This document shows positions 56,623 to 64,000 of a DNA stretch of 64,000 nucleotides, one piece after another. Positions within the stretch are counted from its first letter, which is position 1; every line of letters starts with the position of its first letter. The notes below the pieces were generated by a model. The model searched no databases. It had not been told where the DNA came from and was given only the letters and a program-made list of their open reading frames with translations. The position numbers and the translations under genes are program-made. Source of the DNA: Acinetobacter defluvii (lineage in GTDB: Bacteria; Pseudomonadota; Gammaproteobacteria; Pseudomonadales; Moraxellaceae); contig NZ_CP029397.2 in assembly GCF_001704615.3 (NCBI RefSeq), positions 930,001 through 994,000 of the forward strand, in the 5' to 3' direction.

Positions 56623-57237
56623 ATTATCTATTTTTCGATCCAAAAAAAATACAGGCAGTTCTTGATAATTTTTGATAGTGGGTGCAAGATAATTTTTAAT
56701 AACTGATTGAATTTTCAATATTTCATTTTGCATATTGAAGTCTTGTGTACGCTTAAATTTTTGCACAAGTACAATAATCAGGGCATGAATATCTTGAAAT
56801 TTTGCATTTGCTGTAGCGGGTAATAAGTCACCTACTTGAAACTGGAGTTTAAAAAAATCATCAAGCAGTTTTTGTTCGGGTGAAACGCTTTCTTTTACTG
56901 TCGGTTTCGCCAAATGTTTGGGCTGTGGTGTGATATTTTGAGGTGGTGTAATGGGGTTATAAATCGGTTGCGTATGTAATTGCAGCAATACAAAATAGAT
57001 TAAGCGTCCAAGCACATAGCCTAAAACAGAACAACCAAACCAACCAAGTGGAATTACTTGTATTAAAGCCAATAAACAAAAAAATAATTGCGCCATAACA
57101 ACCGAACAAATGATCAGTAGTTTTCCAGTAGGGGAGATGCGAATTTTCTTGTGCCATTGTAATTTAATGCTTGTTTCTTTTGGTTTAGAGTTTAAACAAT
57201 ATTGTGTTATTTTGCATGTGTTTTTAAATTTATGCAT
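56623..57237 (-). pseudogene. 5' part of IS-interrupted membrane-protein gene
   Basis: Reads from ATG 57237 as a protein with a basic N-terminal region, two adjacent membrane helices (KLLIICSVVMAQLFFCLLAL and WFGCSVLGYVLGRLIYFVLL) and a Pro-rich linker before a helical domain with EQKLLDDFFKLQFQVGDLLP and IQSVIKNYLAPTIKNYQELP. The last segment resembles the XpaC-like pattern, but I cannot confirm it. The frame enters the IS at 56622 after DRKIDN. With the 3' part at 55152-55340 it would be 266 aa. Probably non-functional in this strain. Confidence 0.85.
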
Positions 57238-57299
57238 TTAAAAAATTGTCGTCAATAAAATTTAAGACAATAAAAAATAAGTTTTGATTAAATCTGCTA

Positions 57300-57480
57300 T
57301 GGGTAAACACCTACACAGGGTAGTTAATCTATGAAAAAATCATCTTTTATATCTAATTTTAGGACTGACCGCCTATTTTGCTGTGTATAACAAATGAAAA
57401 ACTTAATATGAGGTGGACGTGTTTGAAACTGAAGAAGAAGACTACAAAGTACTGGTGATGATTGTTGTGCTGTAGAATAA
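57300..57480 (+). pseudogene. Possible remnant of a small exported protein gene
   Basis: An ATG at 57331 starts MKKSSFIS, then the downstream LGLTAYFAVYNK (different frame) looks like the end of a signal peptide, and YEVDVFETEEEDYKVLVMIV follows in another. The frames are broken by stops. Weak evidence; may be chance. Confidence 0.3.
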
Positions 57481-57483
57481 AAA

Positions 57484-57505
57484 ACCACCCGCAGGTGGTT
57501 TCTGA
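57484..57505 (-). terminator. Rho-independent terminator of the symporter gene
   Basis: On the minus strand AACCACC, loop TGCG, GGTGGTT then TTTTATT, just after the stop at 57521. Confidence 0.85.
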
Positions 57506-57520
57506 TTTTAAATCTTAAAA

Positions 57521-58810
57521 TTAATGCATTGCATCAAAGTTATACGATTTTTGTTTTTCCATGTCGAATTGACCTTCCCATTTACTAATCACAAGCACAG
57601 CAAGTGCATTTCCGATTACATTCAACACAGTACGTGCCATATCTAAGATACGGTCGATCCCCGCGATAAATGCAAGCCCTTCAAGTGGAATACCAACACT
57701 ACCAAGTGTCGCCAATAGAACAACAAAAGATACACCCGGTACACCTGCGATGCCTTTAGAAGTAATCATTAAGGTTAAAACTAAAATGATTTGCTGTGTA
57801 ATGCTTAACTCAATTCCATAAAGCTGAGCAATAAAAATCGCAGCAATACTTTGGTACAGGGTGGAACCATCTAAGTTAAAAGAATAACCAATCGGCACAA
57901 CAAAACTGGTGATGGATTTTGGTGCGCCATAGGCTTCCATTTTTTCCATCATACGCGGTAAAACTGTTTCTGAACTAGCAGTCGAATAAGCTAGAATTAG
58001 TTCATCTTTGAGTATTTTGATAATTGTCCAAATACTAAAACCACAGAATTTAGCGACCAAACCAAGTACGATAAAGATAAAGAATATAATTGCACCATAT
58101 ACTAAAGCTGCAAGTTTAATGAGCGGTAAAAGTAAACTAAAACCAAAGTTTGCCACAGTTGCAGCGATCAAGCCAAATACACCAAAAGGTGCAAACAGCA
58201 TGATCATATGTGTGACTTTAAACATGGTTTCAGAAATGGCTTTTAATACATCGATTAACGGCTGTTTGGTTTCTTTGGCAAGCGAACCTAAACCGATCCC
58301 GAAGATCACAGCAAAGAAAATAATTGGCAGCATATGCCCATCATTCATGGCAGTAAAAATATTGGATGGAATCAACGACAGAATCGTATTCACCAAGCCG
58401 TGAGCTTGTTGGCTGACTTCTTGTGTAGTTTGTTGATACTGTGAAATATCTGAAGTAGTGAGTTTAGACATATCAATGCCAGCACCTGGCTGGAAGAGAT
58501 TGGCAGCAACAAGACCGACCACAATCGTAATGGTTGTAATGACTTCAAAATAAACAATGGTTTTAAAACTGAGCTTACCGACACTTTTACTGTCACCTGC
58601 ATTGACAATGCCTAAAATCAGCATAGAAAGCACCAATGGGATCACAATCATTTTGATGAGATTAATAAAAATCTTACCCAATGGTTGTAGAAAGTTCGTC
58701 ACAATATCATCACGGAATTCTGGGGAGTTGTGCAGAAATGCCCCAACGAGAATACCGAGGAAGAGCGCAATAACAATTTGCCAAGCAAGGCTAATTTTGA
58801 TTTTCTTCAT
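57521..58810 (-). CDS. Dicarboxylate/amino-acid:cation symporter (DAACS family, GltP-like)
   Basis: 429 aa inner-membrane secondary transporter for glutamate, aspartate or C4-dicarboxylates, coupled to H+ or Na+. Eight or so membrane segments and the two re-entrant loops: TASSETVLPRMMEKME (HP1 serine-rich) and SKGIAGVPGVSFVVLLATL (HP2). NLDGSTLYQSIAAIFIAQ is TM7. AAGGG precedes the ATG. The exact substrate is not predictable. Ends at a good terminator. Confidence 0.93.
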   Translation of the reverse strand: MKKIKISLAWQIVIALFLGILVGAFLHNSPEFRDDIVTNFLQPLGKIFINLIKMIVIPLVLSMLILGIVNAGDSKSVGKLSFKTIVYFEVITTITIVVGLVAANLFQPGAGIDMSKLTTSDISQYQQTTQEVSQQAHGLVNTILSLIPSNIFTAMNDGHMLPIIFFAVIFGIGLGSLAKETKQPLIDVLKAISETMFKVTHMIMLFAPFGVFGLIAATVANFGFSLLLPLIKLAALVYGAIIFFIFIVLGLVAKFCGFSIWTIIKILKDELILAYSTASSETVLPRMMEKMEAYGAPKSITSFVVPIGYSFNLDGSTLYQSIAAIFIAQLYGIELSITQQIILVLTLMITSKGIAGVPGVSFVVLLATLGSVGIPLEGLAFIAGIDRILDMARTVLNVIGNALAVLVISKWEGQFDMEKQKSYNFDAMH

Positions 58811-58867
58811 ACTGAGCCCTTAAAATTCAGATTTTGGCGAAAAGAAAAACTCTATGAAAAACACGCA

Positions 58868-58914
58868 AAAAATCCCCCGACAAGAACTGTGGGAGTGGTC
58901 AATTGGGAGATTTT
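58868..58914 (-). terminator. Possible terminator of the export operon
   Basis: On the minus strand AAAATCTCCC and GGGGGATTTT form an imperfect stem around a long loop, followed by TTTT. Weak but well placed after the gene ending at 59091. Confidence 0.4.
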
Positions 58915-59090
58915 AAAAATGTTTAAGAGTATTCTGAAAGTGCTTTATTTTGCGCTTATTTACATAGTGAACCTAAATTTTTTCTGTAAAGTGACGATCA
59001 ACAGCATAAAAATAATTCAGTTTAATTTAATGATCCAATTTTATATTTAAGATTAATTAATTTTATAAATTATAGTTGATATATCTATTC

Positions 59091-60209
59091 TTATTTTTTA
59101 TACATAGAAGTCAGCCGATAAAATGCTAAAACCAATAAAATCAAAGCTAAAGTTGCAAGATAAATCAGTTTAGGAAACACAATATCTAAAGTGACCCCCA
59201 TTTGGTTCAGTTGGATAAATAAATTAATCCCTTGGGTAGAAGGTAAAATCTGTGAAAAATATTGCATCCAGATCGGCATTGCCGATACTGGCCAAGCAGC
59301 GCCAGACAATAAAAATAAAGGGATAGAAGTAAATACAATCACATGTCCAGCACGTTCAGACAGATCCAAAAAACTGGCTAAAAGCATTGCTAACGCAATC
59401 ACACAACTGATGTAAATTGGAACAGCGATAAACATTGCGGTGAAATTTCCACCATGTGGATAATCATAAAACCAATAAGTAAAACCAAATAAATAAAAAC
59501 AGCCTAAACACCCAATGGTCAACGCAGCACCATAAATTCCGAAAAATGCACTAGGCGATGCACGCCAAAATTTTTCTCTATATCCTGCGATCAGCATACA
59601 TAAGCCAAGTAAAATGGTTTGGTGAATAATCAAGGGTGCAATGGCAGGAAAAATATAACTGCCATAGCCTGAAAGCGTGTTAAATAAGGGAATCTGATGA
59701 ACTGAAAGAGCAACCTTAAAATCAGAAATATGTCCAAATTTTTCAGCATATTCCACAAGGGTATTTTCAATGGCACTGACTAAACCTAAACCGATTTGTT
59801 TGGTTTTTAAAAAATAAGCAGCACTGAGATATAAGCCAATGCCACCCGTTTCTCCTCGAGCAACGCTATTGGATAAATTGCTGGGTAAATACAAAATCCC
59901 ATCTGCTTTTTGTCGCTGGAGCAGTTGCTTGGCTTCTTCAAAATTGCCAGTGATGTCTTGAACTTTTACATTTGGGCTTTTATACACTTGTGTAATGATC
60001 GCATTGCTTAAATAACTCTGCTCCTCATCCACAATAATAATTGGTAATGATTCGGCTTGTTGTGCTTTGTAGGCAGTAGGATAGAAAAAACTGTAAAAGA
60101 ATACTGATAAAACCATTGTGGTTAAAATGGACGAATTTGTTGCAATATCCTTGAATGTTTTTAGATAATCACGATAAAGTTGTTTGAAAAAGCTACTGAA
60201 TTTAGACAT
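59091..60209 (-). CDS. ABC-2-type permease, second of two
   Basis: 372 aa integral-membrane protein. One N-terminal membrane segment (ILTTMVLSVFFYSFFYP), a large periplasmic domain, then five C-terminal segments typical of the ABC2_membrane_3/YhhJ type; the Pro/Gly-rich FTSIPLFLLSGAAWPVSAMP motif is characteristic. AAGGAG lies 5 bases before the ATG. Overlaps the upstream permease by 8 bases. No ATPase domain. Confidence 0.9.
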   Translation of the reverse strand: MSKFSSFFKQLYRDYLKTFKDIATNSSILTTMVLSVFFYSFFYPTAYKAQQAESLPIIIVDEEQSYLSNAIITQVYKSPNVKVQDITGNFEEAKQLLQRQKADGILYLPSNLSNSVARGETGGIGLYLSAAYFLKTKQIGLGLVSAIENTLVEYAEKFGHISDFKVALSVHQIPLFNTLSGYGSYIFPAIAPLIIHQTILLGLCMLIAGYREKFWRASPSAFFGIYGAALTIGCLGCFYLFGFTYWFYDYPHGGNFTAMFIAVPIYISCVIALAMLLASFLDLSERAGHVIVFTSIPLFLLSGAAWPVSAMPIWMQYFSQILPSTQGINLFIQLNQMGVTLDIVFPKLIYLATLALILLVLAFYRLTSMYKK

Positions 60210-61347
60210 GAGTAGCTCCTTGTGTTAATTTTCTTGTCATTTTTTTCAATAAAATTGTGGAAATCGCAGCATAAAAAATGCAATAAAGCACAAGAATCGC
60301 CAATGGAATCAGTGAAATGCTGATCGGGCTGCCGACGACCCATTGTTCGGTTTGTAACTTGGCATAAGGCGTATAGGGAATAATATTTGCCCAAAATTGC
60401 GTGAAAATTGGTGCATTATTTAAAGGCAATGTCACGCCAGCAAAGCTAAGAGATGATCCACCATAGACAGCAATAAAACCGAAAGTTTTGGATAAGTTTT
60501 GCGTAGCAAGCACAACTGTTGTGCTGATCAACGCATAAGCCAAATAGAAAAAGAATTGCCCCACTAAAATCAGCCACAGTTGACCCGCTACAAACCACCC
60601 TCGAATTTCAATCAACCAAAACATCCACAGCCATGTCCAAACACTAAAAATCAAAACATAGACTAAATTTTTTGCCAAAATTGCTTGAAGAAAACCTTGA
60701 TGATGCACCCATTTTGCAGTGCTGTTATATTTAAGTTCTTGTCCAACTGCAAAAGCCACACAACAACAAAGTAATAAATGCAAAATCGCAGGAATCATGA
60801 AAGGTTCTAAATAAAACTCATAACTTAGGTTTGGATTGTATAAAGGTGAAATTTTTAGGCTTGCAGTCGGAATATTTAAGTAGGGCAGTTTATTTTGCAA
60901 ATACGTATTTTTACTAAAATCTGTGATTCCTTCAATCGTGGACAGTAGCATTGCTGAAGAAATGCTATTACCAATACTAAAATAAGACTGATTAAATGCA
61001 ATACTAATCCCTGCATCTTGTGCTTTGACCAAACGCTGTTCTGCACCTTCAGGAATATGCACATAGCCCCAGACTTTGGTTTGGTTAATTAATTTTTCAA
61101 CCTCATCGACATTGTCAGAAACTTCATAGATCTGCAGTGTGCTGTTATGACTTAAATATTTTTGAATATTTAAACTCAGTTGGCTTTGATCTTGGTCAAT
61201 GATCGCAATCGGTAAATGTTCTGCTTTGCCTGCATAAAACATACTGCCAAATAAAATCAGCAAAAATAATGGTGCAAGCGTGACCAAAGCCAAATCCCAT
61301 TTATGGCGTATTAAATAACGTAACTCACGCAGCATGCAGCCCCACAT
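60202..61347 (-). CDS. ABC-2-type permease, first of two
   Basis: 381 aa with the same architecture: an N-terminal membrane segment (KWDLALVTLAPLFLLILFGS), a periplasmic domain (HLPIAIIDQDQSQLSLNIQK) and C-terminal membrane segments containing YGGSSLSFAGVTLPLNNAPI. The start is 61347 or the ATG at 61335. It begins one base after the HlyD stop, so the genes are tightly coupled. The partner permease starts inside its end. Confidence 0.9.
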   Translation of the reverse strand: MWGCMLRELRYLIRHKWDLALVTLAPLFLLILFGSMFYAGKAEHLPIAIIDQDQSQLSLNIQKYLSHNSTLQIYEVSDNVDEVEKLINQTKVWGYVHIPEGAEQRLVKAQDAGISIAFNQSYFSIGNSISSAMLLSTIEGITDFSKNTYLQNKLPYLNIPTASLKISPLYNPNLSYEFYLEPFMIPAILHLLLCCCVAFAVGQELKYNSTAKWVHHQGFLQAILAKNLVYVLIFSVWTWLWMFWLIEIRGWFVAGQLWLILVGQFFFYLAYALISTTVVLATQNLSKTFGFIAVYGGSSLSFAGVTLPLNNAPIFTQFWANIIPYTPYAKLQTEQWVVGSPISISLIPLAILVLYCIFYAAISTILLKKMTRKLTQGATHV

Positions 61348-61348
61348 T

Positions 61349-62521
61349 TTATTTAAGCTCTTGGAGTTTAAAAATGACGCTCATGCCCACTTTTAAATTG
61401 TCAATTTTTTCAGCAGGTACGAGCTTGAGTTTAAAACTACGCACATCATATCCACCTGTTTGACGGGTATTCTTGATGGTGGCAAATTCTCCTTCAGCAT
61501 CAATGCTGTCGATTTTAAAATCAGCAGTTTGATTTAATGCAGGAATGAAACCTTGTAAGATTTTGGCTTGATAGACTTGCGCATATTGGTCTTCACGGAC
61601 ATTTAGACTGATCCATTGTGCATCGGTTTCTAGCAAACTCACCACAGGCACGCCCATTGCTACCAATTCAGATGCTTTGCCGTAAATTTTAGAAACAGTG
61701 CCGTTACCTGGTGCACTCAAAATAGTTTCTGCTTCGAGCGCATTGGCTTCTTTGACCGCAGCTTGAGCAATATCGACTTGTGCATCGGCACTGGATTTTT
61801 GTTGTGTGGTACTACCACGTTTGGCACGTGCATATTGTTGATAAGCTGCCTCGGTCATTTGATGTGAGGATTGTGCTGCGGCATGCATTTCATCTCTGCG
61901 TTGACGTGAAATCACGCCCTCACGAAACAAGTTTGCACCCCGCTGATAAGTTGTTTGTGCGAGAGCTTCCTGTGCTTTTAAGGCTTGCCAATTGGCATAT
62001 AAACTATCGATATTTTCTTGTTGTGAGCCACGTTCAGCGGTTGATTGTAAGGCAAGTGCAGATTGTAGGGCTGCCAATGCTTGCTGTTTTTTTGCCTCAA
62101 CTTCTGGGCTGCTTAGTTTCACTAGAACTTGACCTTGAGTGACCGTTTGACCTTCTTTTACTAAAATTTCTTCAATGCGACTCGGTATTTTAGTGCTAAT
62201 GTGCAAAGTTTCAGCTTCAACACGACCTTGCACATCAATGGTTTTGGGCTGATAGGTTTTCCATAAGCCAAATGCAATTAACCCCAGCAGGGCTATTAAA
62301 ATCACCAACCCCAAAACCATCAACAAAGTCTTTTTAGGTGCTGGATCTGATAGTGGAGCTTCAACCACTTTAGAGTCAGGTGTTGGCTCAGGGCGAGTTT
62401 GATCAGCTTGATTTTGTGCTTCTTGTTGAGAATTTAAATCAAGACTTTCCTCCGTTGTATTTTTTGCTGCTGAGTCTGTATTTGTAACTTTATCAAGTTT
62501 TGGGTCGTGTTCTTGTGTCAT
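61349..62521 (-). CDS. HlyD/EmrA-type periplasmic adaptor protein
   Basis: 390 aa from ATG 62521 (GGGGAAAG upstream); an ATG at 62533 overlaps that site and is less likely. A long cytoplasmic Gln/Asp-rich N-terminal stretch precedes a single membrane helix (TLLMVLGLVILIALLGLIAF), then a lipoyl/barrel-sandwich domain (TKIPSRIEEILVKEGQTVTQ), a helical hairpin and a C-terminal beta-barrel. It joins the inner-membrane permeases to the TolC-type channel. The 2-base gap to the TolC-type gene indicates one operon. Confidence 0.9.
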   Translation of the reverse strand: MTQEHDPKLDKVTNTDSAAKNTTEESLDLNSQQEAQNQADQTRPEPTPDSKVVEAPLSDPAPKKTLLMVLGLVILIALLGLIAFGLWKTYQPKTIDVQGRVEAETLHISTKIPSRIEEILVKEGQTVTQGQVLVKLSSPEVEAKKQQALAALQSALALQSTAERGSQQENIDSLYANWQALKAQEALAQTTYQRGANLFREGVISRQRRDEMHAAAQSSHQMTEAAYQQYARAKRGSTTQQKSSADAQVDIAQAAVKEANALEAETILSAPGNGTVSKIYGKASELVAMGVPVVSLLETDAQWISLNVREDQYAQVYQAKILQGFIPALNQTADFKIDSIDAEGEFATIKNTRQTGGYDVRSFKLKLVPAEKIDNLKVGMSVIFKLQELK

Positions 62522-62534
62522 TACTTTCCCCATT

Positions 62535-64000
62535 TTAACGAATATAATCAGTATTTGACTGATCTACATAGCTTTTAAATTGATCAATTGAGCCATGACT
62601 TTGTAAAAGAGTCGCCAATGACATGACATATTTATAAGCATTTATTGCCATTTCCGTTTTCAAGGCGCTGAGTTGATTTTGTGCATCAATGACTTGGGTG
62701 GCTGTGCCCATATCTTCTTTAAAAGATAAGTTTTGAATACGTAAATTTTCCATTGCCGCCGCTTCATTCTGGCGTAACAGTTGCTGATTCATTTGTGCAG
62801 TTTGCAGTGCGTTATAGGAAGTATAGATCACATTTTCAATTTCTTGCTTCGTGCGTGCCGTACCGAGTTCAGCCGCATAACGTTGAAGTTCAGCGGCTTG
62901 CACATTTTTATTTTTATCAATGCCTGAAAATAAGTTGTAGCGAGCAGCAACGCCGACGATCCAATTCTGATCTTTGTCTAGGCTATATTCACCAAAAGCA
63001 AAAAGTGTTGGTTTTTTCGCTGCTTGTTGTGCTTTGATATTTTCATCTGCTAAGCGTGTATCCATCTGCATTTTTTGCACAAGATTTGAGCTTTGAGGAT
63101 AGGATGCTAACAATTGATCTATGCTGTTTTGTTGGACTCTGTTAATAAAAAGCGGCGTCGTAAGTTGATCAATCGACTGTTTATTAAGTAGGTTTTTCAA
63201 CTGAAATTGGCTTGAAGATAAATTTGATTCGGCATTTTGATAGGTTCGGGTTGCATTATTTTTAGCAACTTCAAATTGCATGCGTTGCCCTTTGCTAATA
63301 AAACCCTGATGTTCAAGTTTTAGTGCATTATCATAATGTTGTTGCATGGCATGTAAATTAAAAGCACTGGCATTGTATAATTGTTTTTGTAATTGTACAT
63401 TGAAATATGCTTGAATAATTTCAAAACGTTGCGTGTCTTGCTGTTGCTTCGTGTTGAGTTGACTGCGCTCGGCTTTGAGATTGGCAATATTTTTGGTTGT
63501 GGTCGTCAGTCCACCTGTATAAATGGGCATCATGACGGATAGTGTTGGGCGAATGGTTTCGTCTTCAAGCACCACATTGGCGGTATCCGGAATTAAGCCA
63601 ATTCCACTATGAATCCCCTGATTTAAACCCTCTTTTAAAGGATCAGTTAAAGTCGTTGGCAGATTTTGTTGTGTTTGCCATTGGTCTACTTTTTCATTGA
63701 CGCCATAAGATAAAGTATTTTCTAGATTATTTTTCACACCATCCAAAGGAATATCTGTTTCTGCATGGAATTTATAAGCACGAACATTTAAATCTACACG
63801 TGGTAGCCCAATATTTTTCACGGCATCCGCTTGTAATTTTGAAGCTTGATCTAATGCAGCATTGGCTTGAGAAGTATAGGAATTTTCCAGTAAATACTGT
63901 TCGGCTTGGGCATAACTGAGATTCTCAGCAAAACTAGGGTGACTTAAAGCCGTATTGAGTATGAATAAGCCACATAGTTGCATAGATGCACATAATGTTT
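62535..64000 (-). CDS. TolC-family outer-membrane channel (N-terminus possibly outside window)
   Basis: TolC/OprM-type outer-membrane efflux protein. From the ATG at 63983 it is 482 aa with a signal-like N-terminus (LFILNTALSHPSFA) and two repeated helical/strand units (TAQMNQQLLRQNEAAAMENL, LNTKQQQDTQRFEIIQAYFN). The frame stays open to the window end (TLCASM before that ATG), so the true start may be beyond 64000. First gene of the export operon. Confidence 0.88.
   Translation of the reverse strand, partial: TLCASMQLCGLFILNTALSHPSFAENLSYAQAEQYLLENSYTSQANAALDQASKLQADAVKNIGLPRVDLNVRAYKFHAETDIPLDGVKNNLENTLSYGVNEKVDQWQTQQNLPTTLTDPLKEGLNQGIHSGIGLIPDTANVVLEDETIRPTLSVMMPIYTGGLTTTTKNIANLKAERSQLNTKQQQDTQRFEIIQAYFNVQLQKQLYNASAFNLHAMQQHYDNALKLEHQGFISKGQRMQFEVAKNNATRTYQNAESNLSSSQFQLKNLLNKQSIDQLTTPLFINRVQQNSIDQLLASYPQSSNLVQKMQMDTRLADENIKAQQAAKKPTLFAFGEYSLDKDQNWIVGVAARYNLFSGIDKNKNVQAAELQRYAAELGTARTKQEIENVIYTSYNALQTAQMNQQLLRQNEAAAMENLRIQNLSFKEDMGTATQVIDAQNQLSALKTEMAINAYKYVMSLATLLQSHGSIDQFKSYVDQSNTDYIR

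Overview
The window is chromosomal DNA from an AT-rich gammaproteobacterium, most likely an Acinetobacter species (Moraxellaceae). The basis is low GC with T/A-rich third positions, the nudJ-mnmA-hflD-purB order, the two-part Tol-Pal system, a Wzi-type capsule protein, and small proteins that look genus-restricted (for example the 61-aa gene at 22947). No database could be searched, so the genus is inferred from recognised protein families. I saw no tRNA, rRNA, CRISPR array or prophage.

Layout. 1-11 kb: the 3' part of a TonB-dependent receptor, an orphan gene, an exported alpha/beta hydrolase, a beta-carbonic anhydrase, a FadL-family porin with a possible operator, a thioesterase, lepA-lepB and a decayed DUF2059 gene. 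11-20 kb: a Wzi-like protein, a GNAT acetyltransferase, cysD-cysN, a small cysteine-containing exported protein, and a MuiA-family protein coupled to a membrane protein. 19.4-20.8 kb: an ECF-type sigma factor, a DUF3619-like membrane protein and a DUF3106 protein with overlapping genes. 20.9-30.8 kb: a SpoU-type RNA methyltransferase, fbp, pal, tolB, a gamma-carbonic-anhydrase-like protein, a PBP5-type carboxypeptidase, surE, an nlpD-like lipoprotein and a LysR regulator. 30.9-40.8 kb: an argD-type aminotransferase, grxD, a SohB-like protease, a DUF2238 protein, purB-hflD-mnmA-nudJ (read right to left), an AraC regulator and an MpaB/DUF2236 protein. 40.9-48.3 kb: ybgC-tolQ-tolR-tolA, ruvA-ruvB and a dGTPase-like HD protein.

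48.4-57.5 kb is the accessory part. Two apparently identical 1282-bp IS3-family elements lie in opposite orientations on either side of purL and one small gene. The right copy interrupts a membrane-protein gene, which becomes one continuous 266-codon frame again if the element and one 3-bp duplication are removed. Each element carries a textbook -1 frameshift heptamer (T TTT TTA) in orfA, exactly in frame. 57.5-64 kb: a dicarboxylate/amino-acid symporter and a TolC-HlyD-permease-permease export operon with no ATPase gene in the window.

Most of the sequence is housekeeping: cell-envelope integrity (Tol-Pal, LepB, DacA, NlpD), sulfate assimilation, purine synthesis and DNA repair. The least explained pieces are the sigma/DUF3619/DUF3106 unit, the CysN C-terminal extension without a kinase P-loop, the small four-cysteine exported protein, the inverted repeat upstream of fadL and the IS-bounded purL segment. 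I found no clear evidence of a wholly new multi-gene system.
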